Made by a program: the position numbers and the translations under genes | Assembly: GCF_016735115.1 (NCBI RefSeq) | Contig: NZ_JAERQJ010000003.1 | Coordinates: forward strand, 682,001-746,000 | DNA: 64,000 nt | Reading direction: 5' to 3' | Source: Aquimarina mytili | Lineage (GTDB): Bacteria > Bacteroidota > Bacteroidia > Flavobacteriales > Flavobacteriaceae | In this document: piece by piece, positions 7,900-16,936 of the stretch | Position numbering within the stretch: position 1 is the stretch's first letter | How the letters are laid out: each line of letters opens with the position of its first letter | The notes under the pieces: model-generated | Seen by the model: only the letters and a program-made list of their open reading frames with translations | What the model was told of the DNA's origin: nothing | Databases searched by the model: none

Positions 7900-9687
7900 A
7901 TGCGCTTTGTCTTTTTATACATAAGTTTATTTCTAACGCTTTCGGCATTCTCTCAATCAGAGCAGTTGGCAAAAAACTATATGCAACAAGGGCAGTACGA
8001 GAAAGCGCTTTCGATTTATCAGAAGCTTTATAATAAAAATCCGAATCGCAATAGCTATTTATTAGGTTTAGTAGAATCTTTTCAGCAATTAGAACAATTT
8101 AACGAAGCTGAAAAAATCTTGTTACGCAGAGTAGAAAAAAATCCTAATAACGCACAGATTATTGTAGAACTGGGACACCACTATGATCTTCAAGGAAAAC
8201 CAGAACAAGCCCGTTTGTACTATGATAAAGCGATAAAAGCATTTGAAAACAGTAATGTAAACCACGCGTATTCTCTGGCACAAACTTTTGAAAAATATAG
8301 CTTATTAGATGAAGCGGCATTAGTATATGAAAAGGGAATGGAAAATAATCCCAGGGCAAATTTTAATGTGCAGTTGGCCAAAATATATGGCGAACAAGGT
8401 AAGCTCGAAAAAATGTTTGGTAGCTACCTATCATTACTACAGGTACAACCCAACTACATCAATATAGTACAACGAAATTTTAGTGATTATATCTCTAATG
8501 ATCCTTCAAACGAGGCTAACGTAATTTTTAGAAAATTACTAATCAAGAGGCTTCAGCAAAATCCAGATATCTTATACAATGAAATGCTAAGCTGGCTTTT
8601 TATTCAACAAAAAGAGTATAAAAAAGCATTTGTGCAAGAAAAAGCCATTTATAAACGTAAAGAAGAAGGGCCACAAGGGATTATTGATTTAGCAAGAATT
8701 GCTATTTCTGAAAAAGATATTAAATCTGCTACAGAAATTCTTAATTATATTCTGGAAACCCCAGTGTCTAGAGATCTAAAACTTACGGCTCATAAGATTA
8801 TTCTCAAAGCCAAGGTAGATAATGCCAATAAAAAAGAGTATAAATCCATTGTAGAACAATACAATGCCGTATTTACCGAGTACGGAAAATCAAGAGAAAC
8901 CATAGGCTTACAAATTGATTATGCACATTTTTTAGCTTTTAATCAAGATCAAAAACAAGAGGCCATTCGTTTTTTAAAGGATATTATTAAACGAGAGCGC
9001 TTATCCAGGTTTCAATCGTCGCGAATTAAAATGAAAATTGCCGATATCTTGGTTTTGGATCAAAAGTTTAATCAGGCCTTGATCTATTACACCCAAGTTC
9101 AGAATGCCTTAAAAAATAATTTTTTAGCACAAGATGCACGATTTAAAGTTGCTAAAACCAGTTATTATAAAGGTGATTTTAAATGGGCGCAGACACAGCT
9201 TGATGTTCTAAAATCCTCTACCTCGCAACTCATTGCAAATGACGCCATGGAACTTAGTCTTATTATTAGCGATAATTCTTTGGAAGATTCTACACAAACC
9301 GCACTCAAAATCTTTGCTAAGGCAGATCTTTTGGCTTTTCAGAATAAAAATGAGGAAGCAATCGCCATGTATGAAAAAATCTTAACCCAACATCGGGGAG
9401 AAAAAATAGAAGACGAAGCTTTTCTGAGACAGGCAAAATTATATGAAGCAGAAAAACAATTCGAAAAAGCGAAGGTTAACTATTTAAAAATTATTGAATT
9501 TTATAACGATGATATTTTGGCAGATGATGCCTATTATTGGTTAGCTGAATTGTATGTTAACGAACTAGGAGCACCCGAAAAAGCAAAAGAATTATACGAA
9601 AAGATCATTTTTAACCATGCCGATAGTATCTTTTTTGTAAATGCCAGAAAAAAATACCGCGCCCTCCGCGGGGATGCAATAAATTAG
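7900..9687 (+). CDS. Secreted tetratricopeptide repeat protein
   Basis: A 595-residue protein with a clear signal peptide (hydrophobic residues 2-17, ending SAFSQ) followed by TPR-type helical repeats over nearly the whole length (for example YMQQGQYEKALSIYQKLY near residue 27, and a typical C-terminal set near 470-590). It has no enzymatic motif. It probably serves as a periplasmic or outer-membrane scaffold. It sits between serS and DUF4286-rsmA, a placement I recall from other flavobacteria, but its function is unknown. No strong terminator separates it from the next region. Confidence 0.85.
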   Translation: MRFVFLYISLFLTLSAFSQSEQLAKNYMQQGQYEKALSIYQKLYNKNPNRNSYLLGLVESFQQLEQFNEAEKILLRRVEKNPNNAQIIVELGHHYDLQGKPEQARLYYDKAIKAFENSNVNHAYSLAQTFEKYSLLDEAALVYEKGMENNPRANFNVQLAKIYGEQGKLEKMFGSYLSLLQVQPNYINIVQRNFSDYISNDPSNEANVIFRKLLIKRLQQNPDILYNEMLSWLFIQQKEYKKAFVQEKAIYKRKEEGPQGIIDLARIAISEKDIKSATEILNYILETPVSRDLKLTAHKIILKAKVDNANKKEYKSIVEQYNAVFTEYGKSRETIGLQIDYAHFLAFNQDQKQEAIRFLKDIIKRERLSRFQSSRIKMKIADILVLDQKFNQALIYYTQVQNALKNNFLAQDARFKVAKTSYYKGDFKWAQTQLDVLKSSTSQLIANDAMELSLIISDNSLEDSTQTALKIFAKADLLAFQNKNEEAIAMYEKILTQHRGEKIEDEAFLRQAKLYEAEKQFEKAKVNYLKIIEFYNDDILADDAYYWLAELYVNELGAPEKAKELYEKIIFNHADSIFFVNARKKYRALRGDAIN

Positions 9688-9753
9688 AATATCGTTAAAA
9701 GCTGCCAAATTGAGTGATTTTTCGTAATGAGTATGGAGGAAAAATTGTATCGA

Positions 9754-9777
9754 TTCTTCGACACGCTCAGGATGACA
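9754..9777. repeat. Short dispersed intergenic repeat, copy 2
   Basis: TTCTTCGACACGCTCAGGAT and the bases after it are the minus-orientation form of the same family as 6451-6469. Read backwards in one frame it encodes HPERVEE, a well-known spurious peptide produced by this repeat in automatic translations, so apparent frames here should not be called genes. Confidence 0.65.
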
Positions 9778-9877
9778 AGGCTTTTGAGTCAAAACCTCTT
9801 GTTTGCGATATATTTTTGTCGCCGCAAAAACACTCAAACTGACAAGGTTTTCTTATATCGAACTCACCTTAGTTTAC

Positions 9878-9885
9878 TACCTTTG
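9878..9885 (+). promoter_or_regulatory. -7 promoter element for the DUF4286-rsmA operon
   Basis: TACCTTTG fits TAnnTTTG exactly and lies about 28 nt before the DUF4286 start, predicting a transcription start near 9892. No TTG is present at -33. Confidence 0.5.
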
Positions 9886-9913
9886 CTTTCATTAATAAGA
9901 TCAACACCTTACA

Positions 9914-10222
9914 ATGTACATATACAACGTTACTATAAATATTGAAGAAAACGTTCATGACGAATGGCTAACCTGGATGAAAGATGAGCACATTCCTGAT
10001 ATGCTTTCTACGGGTAAATTCACAAAGGCTTTAATGACCAAAGTGCTGGTTGAAGAAGAAATGGGTGGTATCACCTATTCTGTTCAATATACAACAAACA
10101 GTAAAGAAACCTTGCAACAATATTATGATCAGGATGCCAATCGATTAAGAGCAGAAGCAGATCGGTTTGCCGGTAAATTTGTAGCCTTTAGAACCGAATT
10201 AGAAATTGTGAGTGAACATTAA
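9914..10222 (+). CDS. DUF4286 family protein
   Basis: A 102-residue cytosolic protein of the DUF4286 family, recognised from the start YIYNVTINIE, the centre HDEWLTWMKDEHIPDML, and the end RTELEIV. These are small alpha/beta proteins widespread in Bacteroidetes, with a ferredoxin-like fold suggested by their length and pattern. No biochemical role is known. The stop codon overlaps the next start in TAATG, and rsmA follows, so it belongs to a three-gene operon. Confidence 0.88.
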   Translation: MYIYNVTINIEENVHDEWLTWMKDEHIPDMLSTGKFTKALMTKVLVEEEMGGITYSVQYTTNSKETLQQYYDQDANRLRAEADRFAGKFVAFRTELEIVSEH

Positions 10223-10620
10223 TGAAAACTTTTAAGCCAACAGTATTATATATTATCAAGGCCTTAGGCTCTCTCATAGGTATATCAATTTCAGTTTTCG
10301 TACTTAATTTTTTTGTCAATATTTCAACTACAACCACTTTATTATTGGTATTCATTGCTCTCGTTTTTAGTTATATATCCTTTAGGTATAGTAAACCCAC
10401 TATTCAACTCTGTGATAGTACTATAACTATAAATGAGTTAATTACTGAATACGAACAGATAGAAAACTATTTTCCATCAAAAGGAGGTTCTGAACCTTAT
10501 ATCGTAACCAAAAATGGGGAAAAGATTGATCTGGAGCTTTCTTGGCTTAAGAAAAAAGATCAAACCGAAATCGAAAGTATGATTTTGAAAAAAATCAAAC
10601 CATTAAATAAAGAAGTTTAG
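10222..10620 (+). CDS. Small membrane protein of unknown function
   Basis: 132 residues with two adjoining hydrophobic segments (about 7-31 and 36-53) followed by a soluble domain of about 75 residues with beta-rich character and a basic helical end. This resembles small membrane proteins with a C-terminal PH-like domain, but I do not recognise a family with confidence. It overlaps the DUF4286 stop by 1 nt and abuts the rsmA start directly, so all three genes must be translated from one transcript. Confidence 0.75.
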   Translation: MKTFKPTVLYIIKALGSLIGISISVFVLNFFVNISTTTTLLLVFIALVFSYISFRYSKPTIQLCDSTITINELITEYEQIENYFPSKGGSEPYIVTKNGEKIDLELSWLKKKDQTEIESMILKKIKPLNKEV

Positions 10621-11487
10621 ATGTCCTCCAAACACAAAAAAAATAAACATAATACACCAAATTACACTCAAAAACCTGAAAAAACTGCTGTTCGGGCCAA
10701 AAAACACCTTGGGCAACATTTTCTAAAAGATGAAAATGTTGCCAAAAAAATTGGAGATACCCTTACCCTCAATGGATACAAAAATGTGATCGAAATTGGT
10801 CCGGGAATGGGAGTGCTTACTAAATACATTCTTCAAAAAGAACTCGATGTAGTAGCCATGGATCTGGATAACGAATCGATTGACTACCTAAACACCAGTT
10901 TTCAATTAGAGCATAATGCAACCATACGCAAAAACTCTTCTTTCCAAGTTTTGGAAGCCGATTTCCTGAAATTCGATCTAAATACATTATTCGACAACGA
11001 GCAATTTGCCATTACCGGTAATTTTCCATACAATATTTCTTCACAAATCGTTTTTAAAACTTTAGAAAATAGAGATCGCATTCCAGAGTTTACTGGGATG
11101 TTTCAAAAAGAAGTAGCACAACGCATTTGCGAAAAAGAAGGAAACAAGACGTACGGAATTCTTTCAGTACTCGTGCAAGCATTTTATACGGCAGAATACT
11201 TATTTACCGTTCCGCCTGGTGTTTTTAATCCTCCGCCTAAGGTAGACAGCGGTGTATTACGATTAATTCGAAAAGGCAACCCCACTTTGCCTTGCGATGA
11301 AAAATTGTTTTTTAAAGTCGTAAAATCTTCATTTGGTCAACGCCGAAAAACCCTAAGAAACAGTCTTAAAACTTTTCAACTTACAGACCAAACAAAAGAG
11401 TTAGATATTTTCAATAAGCGACCAGAACAATTAGGTGTTGATCAGTTTATAGAATTAACGCTTCTTATCCAAAATATGAATGGATAA
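10621..11487 (+). CDS. rsmA: 16S rRNA (adenine1518/1519-N6) dimethyltransferase
   Basis: Dimethylates two adjacent adenines near the 3' end of 16S rRNA during small-subunit maturation (KsgA). Visible elements are [11 protein letters not shown] at the beginning of the core, the SAM-binding motif [10 protein letters not shown], and the catalytic motif [12 protein letters not shown], followed by the C-terminal helical domain with [15 protein letters not shown] 26-residue Lys- and Thr-rich extension precedes the core. At 288 residues it is otherwise of normal length. It is the last gene of the DUF4286 operon. Confidence 0.96.
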   Translation: MSSKHKKNKHNTPNYTQKPEKTAVRAKKHLGQHFLKDENVAKKIGDTLTLNGYKNVIEIGPGMGVLTKYILQKELDVVAMDLDNESIDYLNTSFQLEHNATIRKNSSFQVLEADFLKFDLNTLFDNEQFAITGNFPYNISSQIVFKTLENRDRIPEFTGMFQKEVAQRICEKEGNKTYGILSVLVQAFYTAEYLFTVPPGVFNPPPKVDSGVLRLIRKGNPTLPCDEKLFFKVVKSSFGQRRKTLRNSLKTFQLTDQTKELDIFNKRPEQLGVDQFIELTLLIQNMNG

Positions 11488-11608
11488 ATTCATTTTACTA
11501 TTGGCATAATTTAGATCTCTTTCTTCAAAAGGATAGTTTGAACTAAATGATTTAAAATCCTCATTTGCGAGTTTTAAAACCATAGTCTCTCTAATTAAAT
11601 TCTTTGGT

Positions 11609-11616
11609 TATCTTTG
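11609..11616 (+). promoter_or_regulatory. -7 promoter element for mgtE
   Basis: TATCTTTG matches TAnnTTTG. The predicted start site near 11623 leaves about 30 nt of leader before the chosen ATG, and would exclude the more upstream TTG start as transcribed sequence. Confidence 0.55.
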
Positions 11617-11653
11617 TGAGCGCTTGCGCAAGGGATCACTAAAAATATTGGCT

Positions 11654-13003
11654 ATGCAATTTCAGGTAACCACAGAGCTAATCGAACAAGTACAGCACCT
11701 CATTCAGATAGAAGGTGATGTTCGCTTACGCCAAATACTCGATGAAATTCACTTTGCTGATATCGCAGAAATCCTTAGCGAACTTAATCTTGCCGACGCC
11801 ACCTATATCATCAAATTATTAGATAGCGAAAAAACTTCTGAAGCCTTGATGGAGTTAGAAGAAGATTTTCGTGAACGCATTCTCGATAACCTCTCCGTAA
11901 AAGAAATTGCAGAAGAGTTAGAAGAAATGGATACCGATGATGCAGCCGATGTCGTTGCAGAGTTACCTGATGAAATCGCAGAAGAAGTAATTGCCGAAAT
12001 TGAAGATGAGAAGCATGCAGAAGATATTAAAGAGCTGCTTACATATGAAGAAGATACTGCAGGGGGACTTATGGCAAAAGAATTGGTAAAAGTAAAAGAA
12101 ACCTGGACCGTTGCCGGATGTGTTCGCGAAATGCGAAGACAAGCAGAAAATGTAACCCGGGTACATTCTATCTATGTAACCGATAAAGAAGGAAAATTAA
12201 AAGGACGATTATCGCTTAAAGATTTACTAACCGCTTCTACCAAAACCCATATTAGCGAAGTTTATATTCCTAAAGTGGATTATGTAAATGTAGATACCGA
12301 AGGAGAAGAAGTGGCTCGTATCATGCAAAAATATGACCTAGAAGCCATTCCCGTGGTGGATCATGATGGGCTATTGGTAGGTCGTGTGACTATCGATGAT
12401 ATGGTAGATTTTATTAAAGACGAAGCCGAAAAAGATTATCAATTAGCAGCGGGTATCTCTCAGGATGTAGAAGCCGATGATAGCGTTTGGGAGCTGACAA
12501 GAGCTCGATTGCCCTGGCTTATTCTTGGTCTCTTTGGAGGACTTGGTAGTGTCTTCATTATGGAAGGTTACGAAGAAGCCCTTGCAAAATATAAAGAACT
12601 CTTTTTCTTTACTCCACTTATAGCCGCTATGGCAGGAAATGTGGGTGTACAATCCAGTGCAATTATTGTGCAAGGTTTAGCCAACGATATCGTAAAAGGA
12701 AGTCTTTTTAATCGATTACTTAAAGAAATAAGCCTAAGTTTAATCAGCGGGATTACTCTAGGTATATTAGTTATACTTTTTGGTTTTTTTGACGGAATGG
12801 ATCTTATCTTTAGTTTTACAATAGCCATTTCAATGTTGTGTGTTATTATTGTAGCAGCCCTTGTAGGAACCTTTGTCCCGATCATTTTAGATAAAAGAGG
12901 TATTGACCCTGCAATTGCAACCGGCCCCTTTATAACAACAAGTAATGATATTTTTGGGATTTTTCTATTCTTTTCTATTGCGAAGCTTATTTTAGGATTT
13001 TAG
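11654..13003 (+). CDS. mgtE: Magnesium transporter MgtE
   Basis: A 449-residue inner-membrane Mg2+ channel/transporter. It shows the acidic N-domain of superhelical repeats (about 1-125, with DTDDAADVVAELP), a CBS domain pair (about 130-250), the connecting helix, and five transmembrane helices with the conserved motif MAGNVGVQSSAI in the pore region. The acidic N and CBS domains gate the channel by sensing cytosolic Mg2+. I chose the ATG at 11654 rather than a TTG ten codons upstream because the latter coincides with the predicted transcription start. Confidence 0.95.
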   Translation: MQFQVTTELIEQVQHLIQIEGDVRLRQILDEIHFADIAEILSELNLADATYIIKLLDSEKTSEALMELEEDFRERILDNLSVKEIAEELEEMDTDDAADVVAELPDEIAEEVIAEIEDEKHAEDIKELLTYEEDTAGGLMAKELVKVKETWTVAGCVREMRRQAENVTRVHSIYVTDKEGKLKGRLSLKDLLTASTKTHISEVYIPKVDYVNVDTEGEEVARIMQKYDLEAIPVVDHDGLLVGRVTIDDMVDFIKDEAEKDYQLAAGISQDVEADDSVWELTRARLPWLILGLFGGLGSVFIMEGYEEALAKYKELFFFTPLIAAMAGNVGVQSSAIIVQGLANDIVKGSLFNRLLKEISLSLISGITLGILVILFGFFDGMDLIFSFTIAISMLCVIIVAALVGTFVPIILDKRGIDPAIATGPFITTSNDIFGIFLFFSIAKLILGF

Positions 13004-13031
13004 GCAGGCTGAACCGTGCTTTTCACTATAG

Positions 13032-13062
13032 TTTTACAAACCATTTATCAAAGTTTGTAAAA
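13032..13062 (+). terminator. Hairpin after mgtE, possible terminator
   Basis: A perfect 10-bp inverted repeat TTTTACAAAC/GTTTGTAAAA around an 11-nt loop. There is no strong T-run behind it, so it may be a weak terminator or an mRNA 3'-end structure. Confidence 0.45.
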
Positions 13063-13128
13063 GCTGCCGTTGCAATCACTGCCTGAGATTAAAATTATTG
13101 TACATTTAATCCATAAACACTTCAATAC

Positions 13129-13524
13129 ATGCAATCCAAAGTTTTCGAATATACATTTACAGTTCCAAAATCTGCAATCGATGATATGGATCATGTAAAC
13201 AACGTAGTTTATCTGCAATGGATACAGGATATAGCAAAAAAACATTGGGAGTCTAAAACCAATACCGAAATTAGAAACACCTATGTTTGGGTAGTCCTAA
13301 ATCATTATATCGAATATCATCATCCCGCTTTTGAAAACGATACCATTACCCTACACACCTGGATCGATCACCATAGAGGAGTAAAAAGCGAGCGCCATAC
13401 CAAAATCATTAACGCCCATACTCAAAAAGTATTAGCGTCTGCCAAGACCATGTGGTGTTTACTTTCTAAAGAAACGTTAAGACCTATACGCATCACAGAT
13501 GAAATAAGTAACTTGTTTGTTTAA
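13129..13524 (+). CDS. Acyl-CoA thioesterase, hotdog fold (4HBT family)
   Basis: A 131-residue single-domain thioesterase. The segment DMDHVNNVVYLQWIQDIA corresponds to the active-site D-x-DxxGH-V-NN-x-Y pattern of YbgC/FatA-like enzymes, with the final helix-strand HRGVKSERHTKI downstream. It probably hydrolyses acyl-CoA or acyl-ACP in the cytosol; the chain length cannot be inferred. It is followed within 15 nt by the cupin gene, so the two are probably cotranscribed. Confidence 0.88.
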   Translation: MQSKVFEYTFTVPKSAIDDMDHVNNVVYLQWIQDIAKKHWESKTNTEIRNTYVWVVLNHYIEYHHPAFENDTITLHTWIDHHRGVKSERHTKIINAHTQKVLASAKTMWCLLSKETLRPIRITDEISNLFV

Positions 13525-13538
13525 AACAGTTAATCCAT

Positions 13539-13904
13539 ATGGAAGCAATCAACATCAAAGAAAAATTATCAAAATTTGATAAACAATGGCACCCACATCG
13601 TATTGCCATGGTAGATGATAATCAAATATATTTAGCAAAACTTATTGGTGATTTTGTATGGCATAAGCATGATCATGAAGATGAGCTGTTTCAGGTGATA
13701 AAAGGTACATTGTACATGAAATTTAGAGACAAAACGGTAACAGTACATCCAGGAGAGCTTATTGTTGTACCTAAGGGGGTTGAGCACTGTCCATCTACTA
13801 AAGATAATGAAGAAGTTCATGTGCTTCTTTTTGAAAAAGCCAGTACTAAACATACCGGCGAGTTAGTAAATGAGCGAACCGTATCTCAATATATTGACAT
13901 CTAA
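13539..13904 (+). CDS. Cupin-domain protein
   Basis: A 121-residue single cupin. The first metal-binding motif is WHKHDHEDELFQVIKG (two His and a Glu) and the second is PGELIVVPKGVEHCP with its His. It is probably a small metal-binding enzyme or sensor of the mannose-6-phosphate isomerase-like cupins, substrate unknown. It sits between a thioesterase and an acetyltransferase in a compact plus-strand run. Confidence 0.87.
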   Translation: MEAINIKEKLSKFDKQWHPHRIAMVDDNQIYLAKLIGDFVWHKHDHEDELFQVIKGTLYMKFRDKTVTVHPGELIVVPKGVEHCPSTKDNEEVHVLLFEKASTKHTGELVNERTVSQYIDI

Positions 13905-13928
13905 TGTTTAATTTCTTTTGTGTTCAAA

Positions 13929-14411
13929 ATGAAGATTCGAGAAGCAACACCAAAAGATTACGATACGATTTGGGAGATCTTTGAAAAGGTTATAAAGACA
14001 GGAGACACCTATGTTTTTGATCCCCAAACTCAAAAAAAAGACCTAACCAAACATTGGTTTGCATCATACATGAAAACCTATGTTTTAGAAGAACAAGGAA
14101 AAGTAATAGGAACCTATATCATAAAACCCAATCAAATAGACCTAGGATCACATATTGCGAATTGCAGTTATATGGTTCATCCTAATTATCATGGCAAAGG
14201 AGCAGGCAAAATGCTATGCGAACATTCTCTTCAGAATGCAAAAGAAATGGGATATAAAGCAATGCAGTTTAATATTGTGGTAAGCACAAATATTGCTGCA
14301 GTAAAGCTTTGGCAAAAATATAATTTTGAAATTATCGGAACCATACCTAAAGGGTATAAACATTCCTCCTTAGGATATGTAGATGCATATATCATGTACA
14401 GAGAAATTTAA
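13929..14411 (+). CDS. GNAT family N-acetyltransferase
   Basis: A 160-residue acetyl-CoA-dependent acetyltransferase. The pattern MVHPNYHGKGAGKMLCEH is the acetyl-CoA pyrophosphate-binding motif (R/QxxGxG/A type), followed by the V-strand NIVVSTNIAAVKLWQKYNFE and the C-terminal YVDAYIM. It resembles the L-amino-acid/phosphinothricin acetyltransferase-like group, but the substrate is not predictable. I chose the ATG at 13929 over a GTG three codons earlier. It follows the cupin gene at short spacing. Confidence 0.86.
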   Translation: MKIREATPKDYDTIWEIFEKVIKTGDTYVFDPQTQKKDLTKHWFASYMKTYVLEEQGKVIGTYIIKPNQIDLGSHIANCSYMVHPNYHGKGAGKMLCEHSLQNAKEMGYKAMQFNIVVSTNIAAVKLWQKYNFEIIGTIPKGYKHSSLGYVDAYIMYREI

Positions 14412-14422
14412 AACGTATTGTC

Positions 14423-15511
14423 ATGGGTTTAAATCGTAGAACCTTTATCAAAAATACGGGCTTATTATTGGGGTATAGTATGCTCCCGTATTCTAATTTA
14501 TATTCTAGCACCAGTCAAAAACCACTTGGGGTATGCCTCGTTGGATTGGGCTATTATAGTACAGATCTTTTGGCTCCGGCATTGCAACTCACAAAACATT
14601 GCAAACTTACGGGGATAGTAACCGGAAGCCCTTGGAAAATTCCCAAATGGCAGAAGCGATATGGTATTCTCGACAAAAATGTATACAATTATCAAAATAT
14701 GAATCGTATTGCCGATAATCCGGATATCGATGTCATTTATATTGTGCTTCCCACAGGATTGCATGCTAAATATGCCATTAAAGCAGCCCAAACAGGAAAA
14801 CACGTATGGTGTGAAAAACCAATGGCCAGAACAACTTCAGAGTGTCAGGCTATTATAGATGCATGCACAAAAAACAAGGTTAAACTTTCTATAGGGTATC
14901 GAATGCAACATGAACCTAATACGCAACAGATTATTAAATGGGCAAATACGCAACCTTATGGAAAAATAAAAACCATTACTGCTGAAGCTGGATATTATGA
15001 TTCGCGATCTGATCATTGGAAACAAAATAAAGCTCTCGGAGGTGGAGCCATGTATGATATGGGCGTATATCCCTTAAATGCAACCCGATATGTAACTGGC
15101 GAAGAACCCATTGCTGTGCTAAAAGCAGAACATACCACCAAAAGACCAAAAATCTATACCGAAGTTGATGAAACTACTCATTTTACGCTTGAATTCCCCT
15201 CTGGTGCTATAGCAAAATGTAAAACCAGTTTTGGTGCAGGCATGAACACTTTAAGAGTAGATTGTCAAAATGGATCCTATGGATTAAGGCCTTTTCAGGC
15301 GTATGGCGGAATACGAGGCAAAGCAAGTGATGGTGTGCTTTTAAACCACAGCATACCTAATCAACAGGCTAAACAAATGGATGATGATGCCTTAGCTATT
15401 ATTAACAATACTTCTGTTCTGGTACCTGGTGAAGAGGGGATGAAAGATATTAGAATTGTAGAAGCAATATACCAAGCAGCAAGTAGCGGTGAAAAAATTG
15501 TGCTTCAATAA
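14423..15511 (+). CDS. Gfo/Idh/MocA family oxidoreductase, Tat-exported
   Basis: A 362-residue NAD(P)-dependent sugar or polyol oxidoreductase. The N-terminus has a twin-arginine signal, NRRTFIKN plus a hydrophobic stretch, so the folded cofactor-bearing enzyme is probably exported to the periplasm. The Rossmann motif LVGLGYYS, the family Lys in CEKPMARTT, and GGGAMYDMGVYPLNATRY with the catalytic-region residues are all present. This matches glucose-fructose oxidoreductase-like members; the substrate is not inferable. It is 11 nt behind the acetyltransferase gene, probably in the same operon. Confidence 0.9.
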   Translation: MGLNRRTFIKNTGLLLGYSMLPYSNLYSSTSQKPLGVCLVGLGYYSTDLLAPALQLTKHCKLTGIVTGSPWKIPKWQKRYGILDKNVYNYQNMNRIADNPDIDVIYIVLPTGLHAKYAIKAAQTGKHVWCEKPMARTTSECQAIIDACTKNKVKLSIGYRMQHEPNTQQIIKWANTQPYGKIKTITAEAGYYDSRSDHWKQNKALGGGAMYDMGVYPLNATRYVTGEEPIAVLKAEHTTKRPKIYTEVDETTHFTLEFPSGAIAKCKTSFGAGMNTLRVDCQNGSYGLRPFQAYGGIRGKASDGVLLNHSIPNQQAKQMDDDALAIINNTSVLVPGEEGMKDIRIVEAIYQAASSGEKIVLQ

Positions 15512-15536
15512 AATTCACAAATAACTTTAGTTACTT

Positions 15537-16022
15537 ATGATCATTCAATTAAAAAAAAGAATATCCAAACCATCGATATTGACATGCATTCGTGATGATC
15601 AAAGTACTACCTGGTCAAAATTACATAAAGGTATAGAAACTCACGACCTGGCGCATTATGCAGTTGAAAAAGTAATGGGGTTTACTAATGCTTTCTATGG
15701 AATTCTTAATAAGGGTTATGATATTACAGACTTTGAGCTCCCAAAAGGTAAACGTCCAGAACCTCTTCAGCCCAAAAACCTTGATGCTTCGGCAATTCAA
15801 ACCGAGCATATTGTAAATTTATTACTGGTGGAGTTTTCAAATTCTGGAGAAGATTCAGCTTTTATAGACTCTTTGAAAAGTATTCTTGCAGAGAACAATA
15901 TTCCGTTTCCCAAGGGTTTTGACATGAGCAAGCTGGATGAAATCAGACAATTATACTCAGAGTTATTATTTGCATGGGGTTCTTTAGGTGATAATGAACA
16001 CTTAGAACTTAGTTTATTCTAA
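15537..16022 (+). CDS. Conserved hypothetical protein
   Basis: 161 residues, soluble, no signal peptide and no motif that I can assign. The N-terminal third is strand-rich (IQLKKRISKPSILTCIRDD) and the rest helical, with an acidic centre. A His/Asp-containing segment GIETHDLAHYAVEK could bind a metal but matches no family I know. It lies 25 nt after the oxidoreductase gene and may be the last gene of that transcript; its stop precedes a convergent gene. Confidence 0.7.
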   Translation: MIIQLKKRISKPSILTCIRDDQSTTWSKLHKGIETHDLAHYAVEKVMGFTNAFYGILNKGYDITDFELPKGKRPEPLQPKNLDASAIQTEHIVNLLLVEFSNSGEDSAFIDSLKSILAENNIPFPKGFDMSKLDEIRQLYSELLFAWGSLGDNEHLELSLF

Positions 16023-16055
16023 AAATTCTTAATTCCTCAAATGTATTCTTACTAT

Positions 16056-16733
16056 TTAATTTCTGGATTGACTCAATAGCCATTCATAAAACGATGCGTC
16101 TGAGAGTATACTGGGCCATATTCCATGACCTTCACCTTCTAAGGATATTAATTCGGCAGAATTGGCACCACAATCTTGAAGTGTTTTGATCATTTTCTTG
16201 CTATTCGTATATCCATAGTCTGCTGTACCATGGTAAACGCGTATTGCCAGATTTTTTACATCACATAAGCCCGAAGTTGAACCCCCAGCCGGTGCTAAAG
16301 GAGTAGCTGCTGCAAGTGATGTACTCATTTTTTTTAAATTTGCCCATGTTCCTGCGCCTCCCATACTATATCCAACCAAATAGATTCTATTTGGATCTAT
16401 GGATACTTCATCTTTGGCTTGATTTAAAATCCCTTTAAGATCTACGTTAGACCATGAACATCCAGAAATACAGGAAGGAGCAATTACTATAAATGGAAAT
16501 TCTAATCCTGCTTTGGAAGCATATTTTGAAGGGTGGTGTTTGGTATTTGATCGATCTCCTCCATGAAGAAAAAGAATAGTAGGATACTTTTTGTTTTTAA
16601 TATAATCGTCTGGTGTGGTTATGATAAAAGGAATATTTTTATAGTTTCTTTGTATGGCATTTTTGAGGTCTTGGGCCTGGGTTATCCAAGCAAACGTCAA
16701 AAAGGAAATGAGGACTATATATTTAATTTTCAT
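16056..16733 (-). CDS. Secreted alpha/beta-hydrolase (esterase-like)
   Basis: A 225-residue serine hydrolase with a signal peptide (cleavage near TQAQ). Catalytic elements of the alpha/beta fold are visible: oxyanion segment FLHGGDR, nucleophile elbow GYSMGG with the Ser, the later Asp in YHGTADYG, and the His in EGEGHGIW. Three Cys in APSCISGCSW and SGLCD may form disulfides after export. It resembles PHB-depolymerase/feruloyl-esterase-like proteins (peptidase S9-type); the substrate is unknown. Confidence 0.87.
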   Translation of the reverse strand: MKIKYIVLISFLTFAWITQAQDLKNAIQRNYKNIPFIITTPDDYIKNKKYPTILFLHGGDRSNTKHHPSKYASKAGLEFPFIVIAPSCISGCSWSNVDLKGILNQAKDEVSIDPNRIYLVGYSMGGAGTWANLKKMSTSLAAATPLAPAGGSTSGLCDVKNLAIRVYHGTADYGYTNSKKMIKTLQDCGANSAELISLEGEGHGIWPSILSDASFYEWLLSQSRN

Positions 16734-16851
16734 TACTAGGCTAATTTCTAAACACTTAAAAATATGCTTTTGAGTTAAAACTATATCTCATTTTTGAAAT
16801 AATTAACGTAGTCATCATCCTTCAACCTAAACTTCCAAAAGTTGATTACAT

Positions 16852-16879
16852 AAAAAAACCACTCAATCTCTTGAGTGGT
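16852..16879 (-). terminator. Rho-independent terminator of surface module A
   Basis: On the minus strand a 9-bp stem (ACCACTCAA/TTGAGTGGT, 4-nt loop) runs into TTTTTTT. It ends the adhesin A-lipoprotein A transcript. The stem sequence resembles the terminators at 27666, 30814 and 32824. Confidence 0.85.
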
Positions 16880-16936
16880 CATAGCTTCATAAATAATCCC
16901 ACGGACCCCTTACTTTCCGTTATATTCTGATATAAG

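Noticed and set aside
9592..9837. Minus-strand open frame containing HPERVEE
   Set aside because: It overlaps the end of the TPR gene and the dispersed repeat; HPERxEE is a known spurious translation of that repeat.
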